Of a stretch of DNA of 64,000 nucleotides, positions 41,879-51,490 are shown in pieces. The notes under the pieces were generated by a model. That model was not told where the DNA came from. It searched no databases and saw only the letters and a list, made by a program, of their open reading frames with translations. The DNA is from PWQG01 sp040882255 (GTDB lineage: Bacteria; Pseudomonadota; Gammaproteobacteria; Pseudomonadales; Pseudohongiellaceae): positions 62,001 to 126,000 of the forward strand of contig JBBEBP010000023.1 of assembly GCA_040882255.1 (NCBI GenBank), in the 5' to 3' direction. The stretch's first letter is position 1, and each line of letters begins with the position of its first letter. The position numbers and the translations under genes are program-made.

Positions 41879-43303
41879 ATGAAAAACCTGAACAACAATA
41901 GCCCATCCACATGGCAGCGATGCGCGCTGGTAGCCCTTCTTGCAGGCAGCTCCGCAATCGCCAGTGCCTCCAGTCACCGGGAAGCCCCGATGATTGCCGG
42001 CCTGCCAAGGCTGGACGCCACAGACCTGTACATGTTCCGCAGCTACGAGGAAGGAAGAGAAGACTTCGTGACCCTCATCGCGAACTACTTCCCGCTGCAG
42101 GCCGCGTACGGGGGACCCAACTACTTTGATCTGGAAACCATGGGACACTACCAGATCCACATCGACAACGACGGTGATTCGATGGAAGACATCACTTTCA
42201 CCTTCGATTTCTCCACCATCCTGGCGGGCGCCGCCGTGCCGGTCGGCGATCAGGATACAGCGATTCCCCTGATCAACGCAGGCGGTGTCGGTCCGGGAGC
42301 GATGGACACCGACAATGTCAATTCCCGGCAGGAATACGAGCTTACGGTGACGAACGCCTCCGGAGAAGGCGGGAAGGTGGCAAACGCGGAGACGCAGGAC
42401 ACCACTTTCCGCAAGCCGCTCGACTACATCGGTACCAAGTCGATTCCCGACTATACGGCCTACGCCAACTCGCATGTCTACCCGATCGCGATTCCGGGGT
42501 GCAGCAGTGAGGGCCGTGTTTTCGTGGGACAGCGCAACGAAGGCTTTGCCGTGAACCTGGGCCAGGTGTTCGATCTGGTGAACCTCAACCCTCTCGGCGA
42601 GGAAGATGCCGTGGAAAACCCCATCGGGGACACCAGTGTGACCTCTCTCGCGCTGGAAGTGCCGGTATCCTGTCTGACTGCGGACGACCCCATCATCGGT
42701 GGCTGGACCACATCCAGCCTCGACATGGGTGATCAACCAGCCCGCCAGGTGTCTCGCCTCGGCTTTCCGCTGGTCAATGAACTGGTGATCGGACTGCCCG
42801 ACAAGGACAAGTTCAATGCCAGTCATCCGGCGGACGACGCGCAGTTCGTGAACTACGTCACCAACCCGACCCTGCCTTTCCTGCTCGAACTGCTGTTCGA
42901 GGATGCCGGAGCGGTGGCGCCCACCAATCTGCCCCGTACCGACCTGATCCAGGCCATTGGCGGTGTCTCCGGCCTGAACGCGCCGGCGGCGATTGAAAGC
43001 GGTGAGTTCCCGCGTAGCGAAATGCTCAGGCTCAACACGGACATCGCCCCACAGCCCGTCGACCAGCAAATGAACATGGGCGTACTGGATGGCGACAATG
43101 CCGGGTTCCCGAACGGCCGTCGCCCCGGCGATGACGTGGTGGACATTGCGCTACGGGTTATGATGGGAGCACTGATCTCCGACCCTGACGTGGCACCCAA
43201 CAATTCGGTGCCTTTCACTGACCAGACGACGGTCAATGCCGGGGACTTCCAGACGGAATTCCCCTATCTGAATGACCCGCTACCCGGTTCACAGGTACAG
43301 TGA
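41879..43303 (+). CDS. DUF4331 exported protein, copy A
   Basis: A 474-residue protein with a signal peptide ending near IASA (about residue 30), followed by the DUF4331 hallmark SSHREAP at the mature N-terminus. Further family stretches are DATDLYMFRSYE, YQIHIDNDGDSMEDITFTF, RVFVGQRNEGFAVNLG and NMGVLDGDNAGFPNGRRPGDD. The many Asp-rich turns could bind calcium. The function of DUF4331 is unknown. AGGAG lies eight bases before ATG 41879. By eye about four in five residues match the second copy at 45999. Confidence 0.88.
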   Translation: MKNLNNNSPSTWQRCALVALLAGSSAIASASSHREAPMIAGLPRLDATDLYMFRSYEEGREDFVTLIANYFPLQAAYGGPNYFDLETMGHYQIHIDNDGDSMEDITFTFDFSTILAGAAVPVGDQDTAIPLINAGGVGPGAMDTDNVNSRQEYELTVTNASGEGGKVANAETQDTTFRKPLDYIGTKSIPDYTAYANSHVYPIAIPGCSSEGRVFVGQRNEGFAVNLGQVFDLVNLNPLGEEDAVENPIGDTSVTSLALEVPVSCLTADDPIIGGWTTSSLDMGDQPARQVSRLGFPLVNELVIGLPDKDKFNASHPADDAQFVNYVTNPTLPFLLELLFEDAGAVAPTNLPRTDLIQAIGGVSGLNAPAAIESGEFPRSEMLRLNTDIAPQPVDQQMNMGVLDGDNAGFPNGRRPGDDVVDIALRVMMGALISDPDVAPNNSVPFTDQTTVNAGDFQTEFPYLNDPLPGSQVQ

Positions 43304-43370
43304 GCCGGATGCCCGCCCGGTGAGAGAGGTTCACCCGGCCGGCACCACCCTCTACCGACAGGATTCCATC

Positions 43371-44597
43371 ATGCACACGACAAAGAACCGTGCAGAACAC
43401 TTTTCTCCGAATGCTACAAAGCTGATTCTCGCAGCATTGCTGGTATGGCCCGCCATCGGCCATTCTCAGACCTACATTCCAGATAATGACGATGTGATCG
43501 TGGAAGACCTTCCGTCGCCGATTGTTGCCATGTCCAGAGAGCTGCGCTCCCGGGAGGTGGATTCGCTCAGTCAACTGTCACCCGACGCCCTTCTGCAGCA
43601 GGCCTGGCAAGCGTACCGGATTGCAGTGTCCGGACAGTCGCCCAGAGCGTGGGGGCGTACCATGTCACTGCTTCAACGCTGGCCGCAGTCCCGTGAGAAA
43701 CCGGCGGACTATCACAATCTGATGGCCGCGGTGCTACAGCATAACCACGAATTTTCCCGCGCCATCGAGCACCTGGACATGGCACTGGCAACGGACCCTG
43801 ACAACAGTCAGGCCATGCTGATCAAGGCACAGATTGGCCTGGTGAACGGCCAGTACGCCATGGCGGGAGAGTACTGCACCCGGTTGCGGATGTTGGTGCG
43901 TTACCCCATATCACTGAACTGTCAGGCACAGCTTGACGGTGTCACGGGACAGGCGGAAAGAGCCCTTGCCGATCTGGATGCATTGCTGGCGGACAGCCGC
44001 AACCTCAACCCCGGGGACCGTACAGAGCTTCGGCTCACCGCCGCCGTCATCTCACATCGGCTGGCCCGCACGCAGGAGGCAGAGAACCACTACCGGCACG
44101 CCCTGCAGCTGGCTCCGGCTACTCCCTATGCGCTGGTCCATTACAGCAGCCTGTTACTGGAAAGCGACCGGCCAGCGGATGTCGTGACACTTCTCGATGC
44201 CCATCCCGGGGAGTGGCTCAATACCGAGCTGAGAATCCTTCTGGCCGAGGCGCTGCAATCCATCGGATCAGACACGGCACAGGCCCGAAGCCGCCAGCTG
44301 GTCGAGGAGCTGCAGGCAGAATTCGATGCCACGCTGTTACGCGGCGAGGCCATTCCGTACAAAGCCTTTGCCCACTTCTCCTTGAATCTGTTGGACCGGC
44401 CCGGGCAGGCGCTGAGCGCCGCCCGGGACAACTGGTCCGTCCAGAAAGAGCCATCCGACACCCTGTTGCTGGCCCGCGCCGCTGCGGCCAGTGGTGACAC
44501 CACCGTACTCTCGGAAATCGGTCAATGGCTGGAGCAGACAGGTACCGAGCACGTGCGCCTGCGCAGCCTGTTGCGTGATGCCGGGGTGATGCCATGA
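43371..44597 (+). CDS. Exported TPR protein
   Basis: A 408-residue protein. A signal peptide (WPAIGHSQ) is followed by about seven helical TPR-like repeats (for example AIEHLDMALATDPDNSQAML and ENHYRHALQLAPATPYAL). It lies 67 bp after DUF4331 copy A, and its stop overlaps the HupE/UreJ gene start as ATGA. A periplasmic adaptor joining the DUF4331 and HupE-like partners is a reasonable guess. Confidence 0.82.
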   Translation: MHTTKNRAEHFSPNATKLILAALLVWPAIGHSQTYIPDNDDVIVEDLPSPIVAMSRELRSREVDSLSQLSPDALLQQAWQAYRIAVSGQSPRAWGRTMSLLQRWPQSREKPADYHNLMAAVLQHNHEFSRAIEHLDMALATDPDNSQAMLIKAQIGLVNGQYAMAGEYCTRLRMLVRYPISLNCQAQLDGVTGQAERALADLDALLADSRNLNPGDRTELRLTAAVISHRLARTQEAENHYRHALQLAPATPYALVHYSSLLLESDRPADVVTLLDAHPGEWLNTELRILLAEALQSIGSDTAQARSRQLVEELQAEFDATLLRGEAIPYKAFAHFSLNLLDRPGQALSAARDNWSVQKEPSDTLLLARAAAASGDTTVLSEIGQWLEQTGTEHVRLRSLLRDAGVMP

Positions 44598-45727
44598 ACC
44601 GCACGGCAGCGCTCGCACTTCTCTTCCTCTGGTTCACGCTGACCTCCGCGCCCGGCCATGCGCACAGTCTGAGCGACAGCTATCTGAATCTGGAGCTCGA
44701 CAGCGAGACGGTACACGGATACTGGCGGATCTCCCTGGCCGACCTGGAGCTGGCAGTCGGTTTGGACCAGAATCGGGATGGGCGGATTAGCTGGGGTGAG
44801 ATCCTGCAGCAGCGTGATCCGATCAACCGGCACCTGCTGGAGCACCTGCAGCTGCGGCGAGGTGCTCAGTCCTGCGCACTTGCTGTGGGTCAACACCAGC
44901 TGGCGGACCTCAATTCCGGCACCTTCCTGCATGTTCCCCTGACAGGCGATTGCGAGGGACCGGATACGATGGAGGTCACCTACAACCTGCTTTTCGGCAT
45001 CGATGCATCACACCGGGGCATCCTGACCGTCAACCTGGACCAGAACACCATACTGCGGGTATTTTCGCCGGATATCCGTTCACACAACGTATCAGCGAAA
45101 TCCGCCTCGGCGTGGACAGCCTGGACCACCTTTCTGGTGGAAGGGATCTGGCACATATGGATCGGCACTGACCATATCCTGTTTCTTTTCGCCCTGCTGG
45201 TGCCCATTGCACTCAGGAGCCGCAATTTCGCTCCGCCGGCCGGCCTTGCTGCCGTCAGTGGCCGCCATCACCGGCTGTTCGTTGATATTCTGAAAATGGT
45301 CACCGCTTTCACTGTGGCCCACTCGATCACTCTGCTGCTGGCCAGCCTGGAGCTCGTGGTCCTTCCTTCTCGCCTGGTGGAGTCCGTCATCGCACTGTCG
45401 GTGGCCATTTCAGGATTCAATATCCTGTATCCGATCACCGCAGGCCGGCCCTGGCTAATCGCCTTCGCGTTCGGACTGGTGCACGGTTTCGGGTTCGCCG
45501 GCGTGCTTGGCGACCTGTCTCTGCCGGACCGCCATTTCGTGGGCAGTCTGCTCAGTTTCAATATCGGTGTGGAAATCGGACAACTGGTGATCGTGATGGG
45601 GCTGGTGCCAGCGTTATTGCTGTTGGGCTACAACGCGGGACTGCGACGTCTCACCCTGTTGTCCAGCGGTGTGCTGACCATAGTTATCGGACTCTGGTGG
45701 TTCATGCAGCGTGCATTCAACCTTTGA
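44594..45727 (+). CDS. HupE/UreJ-family membrane protein with EF-hand in the periplasmic part
   Basis: A 377-residue protein. The signal peptide (GHAHS, residues to about 23) leads into a soluble domain of about 140 residues holding the EF-hand loop DQNRDGRISWGE. The C-terminal half has about six transmembrane helices of the HupE/UreJ_2 type, with HIWIGTDHILFLFALL and FGLVHGFGFAGVLGDL carrying conserved His and Asp likely to bind a metal. Classic HupE/UreJ proteins handle nickel or cobalt. Here there is no hydrogenase or urease gene nearby, so the cargo is open. Confidence 0.85.
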   Translation: MNRTAALALLFLWFTLTSAPGHAHSLSDSYLNLELDSETVHGYWRISLADLELAVGLDQNRDGRISWGEILQQRDPINRHLLEHLQLRRGAQSCALAVGQHQLADLNSGTFLHVPLTGDCEGPDTMEVTYNLLFGIDASHRGILTVNLDQNTILRVFSPDIRSHNVSAKSASAWTAWTTFLVEGIWHIWIGTDHILFLFALLVPIALRSRNFAPPAGLAAVSGRHHRLFVDILKMVTAFTVAHSITLLLASLELVVLPSRLVESVIALSVAISGFNILYPITAGRPWLIAFAFGLVHGFGFAGVLGDLSLPDRHFVGSLLSFNIGVEIGQLVIVMGLVPALLLLGYNAGLRRLTLLSSGVLTIVIGLWWFMQRAFNL

Positions 45728-45998
45728 TGGCGTGCCACCGAAAGCATGCGTGGAAGGGTACATGGTATGGCCCAAGCGATTGATGCGCTCCGTCGGACGG
45801 AAGTCCTTCCAGTATTGTATAAGAGCCGTACCGCACAGAGCAGGCAACAGCGCTGTAGTACTTTTTACCTTCACTGACTCGGTGGGGCAGTACTGCAGTG
45901 ATTCTTGCCAACCCGGCCAGAAGCAGCTGTTCCGGACTTGCAGGCTAGACTGCCCGGCAGGTTCTGGCAGCCAACATTCCCGAAAATTGGAGCAAATA

Positions 45999-47429
45999 AT
46001 GAAAAACCTGAACGAGCATCCATCAAAATGGCAGCGATGCGCGCTGGTGGCCGTGTTGGCAGGAAGTTCCGCAATCGCCAGTGCATCCAGTCACCGGGAA
46101 GCCCCCATGATCGCAGGCCTGCCGAGGCTGGACGCCACGGACCTGTACATGTTCCGCAGTTACGAGGACGGGAGGGAAGATTTCGTGACCATCATCGCGA
46201 ATTATTTCCCGCTGCAGGCAGCCTATGGCGGACCCAATTACTTTGATCTGGAAACCATGGGACATTACCAGATTCACATCGACAACGATGGTGATTCCAT
46301 GGAAGACATCACCTTTACATTCGATTTTGCCACCATTCTGGCAGGCGCCACCGTCCCGGTCGGCGATCAGGATATAGCGATTCCCCTGATCAATTCGGGT
46401 CCAGTGGGTCCAGGAGCGATGGATACCGGCAACGTCAACTCACGGCAGGAATACGAACTGACGATCACGCGCGGCGGTCTCTCCTCGGGCACGAGAGAGA
46501 AGATAGCGCATGCGCAAACGCAGGCCACCTCCTTCCGCAAGCCACTGGACTATATCGGCACCAAGTCCATTCCCGATTATGCGGCTTACGCCAATGCGCA
46601 TATCCAGCCCATCGCGATTCCGGGCTGCAGCAGTCAGGGCCGTGTGTTCGTCGGTCAACGGAACGAAAGTTTCGCGGTGAACCTGGGCCAGGTTTTCGAC
46701 CTTGTGAACCTCAATCCACTCGGCGCGGAAGATGCCGTAGAGAATCCCCTCGCAGAAAACAACATCACCTCTCTCGCGCTGGAAGTGCCGCTATCGTGTC
46801 TGACCTCAGACGACCCGATCATCGGCGCCTGGACCACATCCAGTCTTGACATGGGCGATCAGTCACCTCTGCAGGTGTCGCGTCTTGGTTTCCCGCTGGT
46901 CAACGAGCTAGTGATCGGGCTCCCAGACAAGGACACATTCAACGGGAGTCATCCGGTTGACGACGCTCAGTTCGTGGATTACGTCACCAACCCGACCCTG
47001 CCCTTTCTGCTCGAGCTGCTGTTCGAGGACGCCGGAGCTGTCGCACCCTCGAATCTGCCCCGTGCTGACCTGATACAGGCCATCGGCGGCGTATCCGGTC
47101 TGAATGCGCCGGCTGCCATTGAAAACGGCGAATTCCCGCGCAGCGATATGCTCAGGCTGAATACGGACATTGCACCGGAAACGGCGGCACAGCAAATGAA
47201 CATGGGTGTGCTCGACGGAGACAATGCCGGGTTCCCCAACGGTCGCCGCCCTGGCGATGACGTGGTGGACATCACGCTACGAGTGATGATGGGAGCGTTG
47301 ATCACGGATTCCGATATTGCACCCAACAATTCGGCGCCGTTTACCGACCAGACCACAATCAGTGCCGGGGACTTCGAGTCGGAATTCCCCTATCTGAACG
47401 ACCCACGGCCTGGATCACTGGTGCAGTGA
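45999..47429 (+). CDS. DUF4331 exported protein, copy B
   Basis: A 476-residue paralogue of copy A with the same signal peptide and SSHREAP start. The region after NVNSRQEYELT is the most diverged and gains two residues. GGAG lies before ATG 45999. A 271-bp spacer from the HupE gene suggests its own promoter, although nothing near consensus stands out. With copy A it brackets the TPR and HupE genes, pointing to a tandem duplication of the DUF4331 gene. Confidence 0.88.
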   Translation: MKNLNEHPSKWQRCALVAVLAGSSAIASASSHREAPMIAGLPRLDATDLYMFRSYEDGREDFVTIIANYFPLQAAYGGPNYFDLETMGHYQIHIDNDGDSMEDITFTFDFATILAGATVPVGDQDIAIPLINSGPVGPGAMDTGNVNSRQEYELTITRGGLSSGTREKIAHAQTQATSFRKPLDYIGTKSIPDYAAYANAHIQPIAIPGCSSQGRVFVGQRNESFAVNLGQVFDLVNLNPLGAEDAVENPLAENNITSLALEVPLSCLTSDDPIIGAWTTSSLDMGDQSPLQVSRLGFPLVNELVIGLPDKDTFNGSHPVDDAQFVDYVTNPTLPFLLELLFEDAGAVAPSNLPRADLIQAIGGVSGLNAPAAIENGEFPRSDMLRLNTDIAPETAAQQMNMGVLDGDNAGFPNGRRPGDDVVDITLRVMMGALITDSDIAPNNSAPFTDQTTISAGDFESEFPYLNDPRPGSLVQ

Positions 47430-47433
47430 GCCG

Positions 47434-47474
47434 GATGCGGGCCCGGCCGACAGTGATGTCGCCCGGCCCGCATC
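47434..47474. terminator. Hairpin between convergent DUF4331 and sufE genes
   Basis: GATGCGGG (47434-47441) pairs with CCCGCATC (47467-47474), and the stem continues inward with a bulge. There is no T-run. It lies 5 bp after the DUF4331 stop and 44 bp from the sufE stop. Confidence 0.5.
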
Positions 47475-47517
47475 TCCACTCAACCTGTAAGCCGACCTGT
47501 CCGGACCCGAAGGATGC

Positions 47518-47940
47518 TCAGCGCTTTTCGGCCGCAGCGTTCTGAATGCGCTTGACCATGGCCTGCAATCCGCTGCCCCGGGTGGGGCTGAGGTGGCGCA
47601 TCAGATCCAGGTCGCTGAAATAGCCTTCGATGTCAAAGTCCCGGATTTCTTCCGGGCGCTTGCCGTTGTAGGCGGCCAGCACCACGCCCAGCAGCCCTTT
47701 CACGATGAAGGCATCGCTGTCGACATCGAAGTACAGGCGCCCGTCCTCTTCGCGGGGCACCAGCCAGACCTGGCTCTGACAGCCGCGCACCAGGTTGTCC
47801 TCGCGCTGCTCGGCGGGGTCCATGGGGGGAAGCTCCTTGCCCAGGTCGATGATGTACCGATAGCGCTCTTCCCAGTCATCGAAAAAGGACAGGGTATCGA
47901 GAATCTCGTCAGCGGTGATTTCCGTACCGAATCGGCTCAT
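47518..47940 (-). CDS. sufE: SufE sulfur acceptor
   Basis: A 140-residue SufE. The persulfide-accepting cysteine is C54 in VRGCQSQVW. It takes sulfur from SufS and passes it to SufB. It is the last gene of the suf operon, and its ATG overlaps the sufT stop by one base (TGATG). Confidence 0.93.
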   Translation of the reverse strand: MSRFGTEITADEILDTLSFFDDWEERYRYIIDLGKELPPMDPAEQREDNLVRGCQSQVWLVPREEDGRLYFDVDSDAFIVKGLLGVVLAAYNGKRPEEIRDFDIEGYFSDLDLMRHLSPTRGSGLQAMVKRIQNAAAEKR

Positions 47941-48473
47941 CAGAAAAACATCCCGGTTTCCAGCTGGGCTTCCTCACTCATCATGTCGCGGCTCCACGGC
48001 GGATCGAAGACCAGTTCCACGTTCACGGTGTCCACGTTGGGCACCTTGCGCACGCGGTACTCGACATCGCCGACCAGCACCGGTCCCATGCCGCAGCCGG
48101 GCGCGGTCAGCGTCATGTCGATCTCCACCTGGCGCTTTTCCTGATCGATATCGACACGGTAGATCAACCCCAGGTTGACCAGGTCCACCGGGATCTCGGG
48201 ATCATAAACCGTGGACAATGCCTCCCAGATCTGCGCCTCGCTGATCCGTTCGTCCTCCGGTTCAGGAAAGGACAGGGTCTCCGGTTCCAGCCCCAGAGCC
48301 TCGGCATCCGTGCCGTCCACGCGCAACATCTGCCCCTCGGCGACCACGGTGTAGTTGCCGCCCAGGCTCTGGGTGATGCGCACGAAAGAGTCCTTCGGTA
48401 TGGTTACCGGTGTACCGTCCGGTACCCGGCGTGCCGGACAATCCGACTGGGCCACGGCCATCTGCTGCTGCAT
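47940..48473 (-). CDS. sufT: SufT Fe-S maturation factor (DUF59/MIP18)
   Basis: A 177-residue protein with a MIP18-type domain in the C-terminal two thirds (VYDPEIPVDLVNLGLIY, then LTAPGCGMGPVL). SufT aids transfer of clusters to target proteins. The N-terminal 80 residues (VTIPKDSFVRITQSLGGNYTVV) are the extension typical of SufT. It lies 3 bp after sufA. Confidence 0.92.
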   Translation of the reverse strand: MQQQMAVAQSDCPARRVPDGTPVTIPKDSFVRITQSLGGNYTVVAEGQMLRVDGTDAEALGLEPETLSFPEPEDERISEAQIWEALSTVYDPEIPVDLVNLGLIYRVDIDQEKRQVEIDMTLTAPGCGMGPVLVGDVEYRVRKVPNVDTVNVELVFDPPWSRDMMSEEAQLETGMFF

Positions 48474-48476
48474 GGA

Positions 48477-48848
48477 TCAGTCCCGCGCCACGTTGAAGCT
48501 TTCCCCGCAGCCGCACTCGTCCTGCGCATTGGGGTTAAGGAAGCGCAATTGCCGGTTGACCCCTTCGTTGACCAGGTCGATCTTCGTGCCATTGATGATG
48601 GCAAGGCTGTCACGGTCGACCCGAAGATCGATACCATCGCCCACTTCCACGGCCAGATCCCGGTCATTGAATCCCTTCTCGTCGACCAGGTCCACTACAT
48701 ACATGTAGCCCGTGCAGCCGCTCTCCTTGACGCTCAGGCGCACAGCCCGGGCATCCGGAGTCTTCTGCAGTTGACGGCGGAAATGCGCAGCCGCCTCGTC
48801 GCTTACGCTGACGTCGATCTGTGCCGGATCGAATGATTCAACACTCAT
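48477..48848 (-). CDS. sufA: SufA/IscA-type Fe-S carrier
   Basis: A 123-residue A-type carrier. The three conserved cysteines are C45 (ESGCTGY), C112 and C114 (ECGCGESF). AGAGGTG before ATG 48848 fixes the start; the longer frame would overlap sufS. It accepts clusters from SufBCD and delivers them to apoproteins. Confidence 0.92.
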   Translation of the reverse strand: MSVESFDPAQIDVSVSDEAAAHFRRQLQKTPDARAVRLSVKESGCTGYMYVVDLVDEKGFNDRDLAVEVGDGIDLRVDRDSLAIINGTKIDLVNEGVNRQLRFLNPNAQDECGCGESFNVARD

Positions 48849-48873
48849 GCCTGTCACCTCTGTAACACGGCGT

Positions 48874-50133
48874 TCAGAGCAGCAGGTCACGGGCCTTGTC
48901 CAGGCCGGCAAACAGCCGCTCCACGTCGTCGAATGTATTGTAGAAACTGAAACTGGCCCGTATCGTGCCGGGAATCCCGTATTGTGCCATGATCGGTTGC
49001 GCGCAGTGATGCCCGGTGCGCACCGCCACGCCCTGCTGGTCCAGCAACATGCCCACGTCGGACGGGTGTGTACCGTCCATCAGGAAGCCGAACACGCTGG
49101 CGCGGTTGGCCGCAGTTCCGACCATGGTAAGACCGTCGCGTTCGCCTGCCGCTTTCACGGCGGCCTGCAACAAGGCATTTTCGTGCCCGGCCGCGCCAGC
49201 TCGATCCAGCTCCCGCAGATAGCCGATGGCCGCCCCCAGTCCGATCACTCCGGCGATATTCGGCGTGCCAGCCTCGAAACGGTACGGAAGTCCGCCATAG
49301 ACGGTGCCATCGAAACTCACGGTCTCGATCATCTCGCCCCCACCCTGCCAGGGCGGCATCACCTCCAGCAGCGATTCCCGGCCATACAGCACACCGATTC
49401 CGGTGGGACCGAACATCTTGTGGGCCGAGAACGCATAGAAATCACAGTCCAGCGCCTGTACATCCACCGGCCAGTGACCGACCGCCTGGGCCCCGTCGAT
49501 CAGCACCAGGGCTCCGGCCTCGTGGGCCAGCCGGGTGATCTCGGCCACCGGATTGATGGTGCCCAGTGCGTTGGAAACATGGCCGATGGCGACCATCTTC
49601 ACGCGTTCGTTCAGCAGGCTGCGGAACGCATCCATATCCAGAGTGCCGGTCTCATCCACGGCGATGACTTCGACCACCGCTCCGGTCTGCTCGGCGACCA
49701 TCTGCCAGGGTACGATATTGGAGTGGTGCTCCATGGCCGACAGCAGGATACGGTCCCCGGTCTTCAGGTTCGCGCGGCCCCAGCTGTTGGCGACCAGGTT
49801 GATGGCCTCCGTGGTGCCGCAGGTCCAGATGATCTCGTCACGCCGGGCCGCGTTGATGAAGGCGGCCACATCGTTCCGTGTCTGCTCGAACTGTGCCGTG
49901 GCACGATCGCTCAGGGCATGGGCAGCGCGGTGTACATTGCTGTTGTCATGCCGGTAGTAGTCGCTGATCGCGTCAATCACGGCATCCGGTTTCTGCGTGG
50001 TGGCCGCGTTGTCCAGATACACCAGTGGCTTCGCGTTGACCTGCTGTTGCAGAATCGGGAAATCACGGCGCACCCGCTCCGCGTCGAACGGCGCAACGGT
50101 CTGCTGGTCCGTCGGTGTTACCGCTTCCGCCAT
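48874..50133 (-). CDS. sufS: SufS cysteine desulfurase
   Basis: A 419-residue group II cysteine desulfurase, providing sulfur from cysteine. The PLP lysine is K239 in FSAHKMFGPTG and the catalytic cysteine is C377 in VRTGHHCAQP. Its ATG overlaps the sufD stop. Confidence 0.95.
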   Translation of the reverse strand: MAEAVTPTDQQTVAPFDAERVRRDFPILQQQVNAKPLVYLDNAATTQKPDAVIDAISDYYRHDNSNVHRAAHALSDRATAQFEQTRNDVAAFINAARRDEIIWTCGTTEAINLVANSWGRANLKTGDRILLSAMEHHSNIVPWQMVAEQTGAVVEVIAVDETGTLDMDAFRSLLNERVKMVAIGHVSNALGTINPVAEITRLAHEAGALVLIDGAQAVGHWPVDVQALDCDFYAFSAHKMFGPTGIGVLYGRESLLEVMPPWQGGGEMIETVSFDGTVYGGLPYRFEAGTPNIAGVIGLGAAIGYLRELDRAGAAGHENALLQAAVKAAGERDGLTMVGTAANRASVFGFLMDGTHPSDVGMLLDQQGVAVRTGHHCAQPIMAQYGIPGTIRASFSFYNTFDDVERLFAGLDKARDLLL

Positions 50134-51488
50134 CAGTGTTTCCCTCCGGCATCTGCCGGGGCTTCATCATTCGGCTCCAGTGGGCCGGCGTCGCCGATCA
50201 GGCTGTCGCTGCTCTCGAACAGCACCTGCAGGTGACGTTGCAGGTATTCGCGAATCTCTTTACGCGGCACCTGCTGCAGCAGTTCATTGATGAAACCGAA
50301 ACTGAGCATGACACGGGCCTGCTCGGCGCTGATGCCCCGGCTCTGCAGATAGTACAGGGCTGTACCGTCCAGCTGGCTGACCGTGGCACCGTGCGCGCAG
50401 CGCACATCATCGGCGTAGATTTCCAGCTCCGGCTTGGTGTCGATTTCGGCCGTGCGCGAGGTCAGCAGGTTGCGGTTGCTGAGCTCGGCCAGCGTCTTCT
50501 GTGCATGCGGATGGATATGGATCCGCCCGTTGAACACGGCCCGTGCGCGGTTGCCGATGATGCCTCGGAACACTTCTTCCGTGGTGCCATGCGGGGCCGC
50601 GTGCTCGATGTTGGTGTGATAGTCCAGCAGCTGTCTGCCGTGCGCCAGATAGACGCCATTGAGCGCCAGGTGCGTTCCGGGCTCCCGGTGGGTGACCTGG
50701 TAGTCGATGCGCTTCAGCTCGCTGCCTTCGGCGATCGTGAAGCCCTCGAAGCGGGCGTCGCGTTGCAGGGCGATGTGTACGCCACCGATATGCAACAGAC
50801 TCTCGTCCTCCAGGTTGATCCGGGTATGACGGAACACGGCATTGGCGCCCACCGAGACCTCGGTCAGCGCATTGACGAAGCCGTTCTGTTGCTCTCCGGC
50901 CGAGACATAATGCTCGATCACTTCGGCGCTCGCGCCCTGCTCCAGCACGGCCAGTATCCGTGTATTGGCGACCGATGGCTGCGCCTGTGGCGTAGACACA
51001 TGCACGACATAAACCGGCTGTTCCAGTACCGTGTCGGCTGGCACGTGCAACAGTACCCCTTCGTCGGCCCAGGCGTTACTGAGGGCGGCAAACAGATGGC
51101 GCTCGGTGTCCAGTACCGTGCCCAGTGTCTCACGAAGCACCTGTTGCTCCTGTCCGCCGGCCTGACTGAACAGCGACACCGGCTCCGGCAGGGCATCCGA
51201 CTGCTCTGCATCGAACACGCCATTGACGAACACCAGGCGGATGCCGTCCACCGGCAGCAGTTCGATATCGTCCTGCCAGCCGGACGCCGGCCGGGCCCAG
51301 TCCTCGAATGCCTGGTTTTGCAACGCCTTCAGCGGCGTGTACTTCCACAACTCGGTCTTGCGGCCCGGCCAGGCGGAACGCATCCACTGCCGCGCCCCGC
51401 TGTCACGCAGGTCGGCCAACCAGCCCGCATCGTGGCCGCGCTGCTGCAGTGCGGCCAGTTTCAGCGCCTGTTGCTGGAAATCGCTCAT
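50133..51488 (-). CDS. sufD: SufD scaffold subunit
   Basis: A 451-residue SufD of the SufBC2D scaffold, with the parallel beta-helix core and the C-terminal HGATVSQLDGTALYYLQSRG segment shared with SufB. The start MSDFQQQ at 51488 lies 2 bp after the sufC stop. Confidence 0.94.
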   Translation of the reverse strand: MSDFQQQALKLAALQQRGHDAGWLADLRDSGARQWMRSAWPGRKTELWKYTPLKALQNQAFEDWARPASGWQDDIELLPVDGIRLVFVNGVFDAEQSDALPEPVSLFSQAGGQEQQVLRETLGTVLDTERHLFAALSNAWADEGVLLHVPADTVLEQPVYVVHVSTPQAQPSVANTRILAVLEQGASAEVIEHYVSAGEQQNGFVNALTEVSVGANAVFRHTRINLEDESLLHIGGVHIALQRDARFEGFTIAEGSELKRIDYQVTHREPGTHLALNGVYLAHGRQLLDYHTNIEHAAPHGTTEEVFRGIIGNRARAVFNGRIHIHPHAQKTLAELSNRNLLTSRTAEIDTKPELEIYADDVRCAHGATVSQLDGTALYYLQSRGISAEQARVMLSFGFINELLQQVPRKEIREYLQRHLQVLFESSDSLIGDAGPLEPNDEAPADAGGKH

Positions 51489-51490
51489 GC

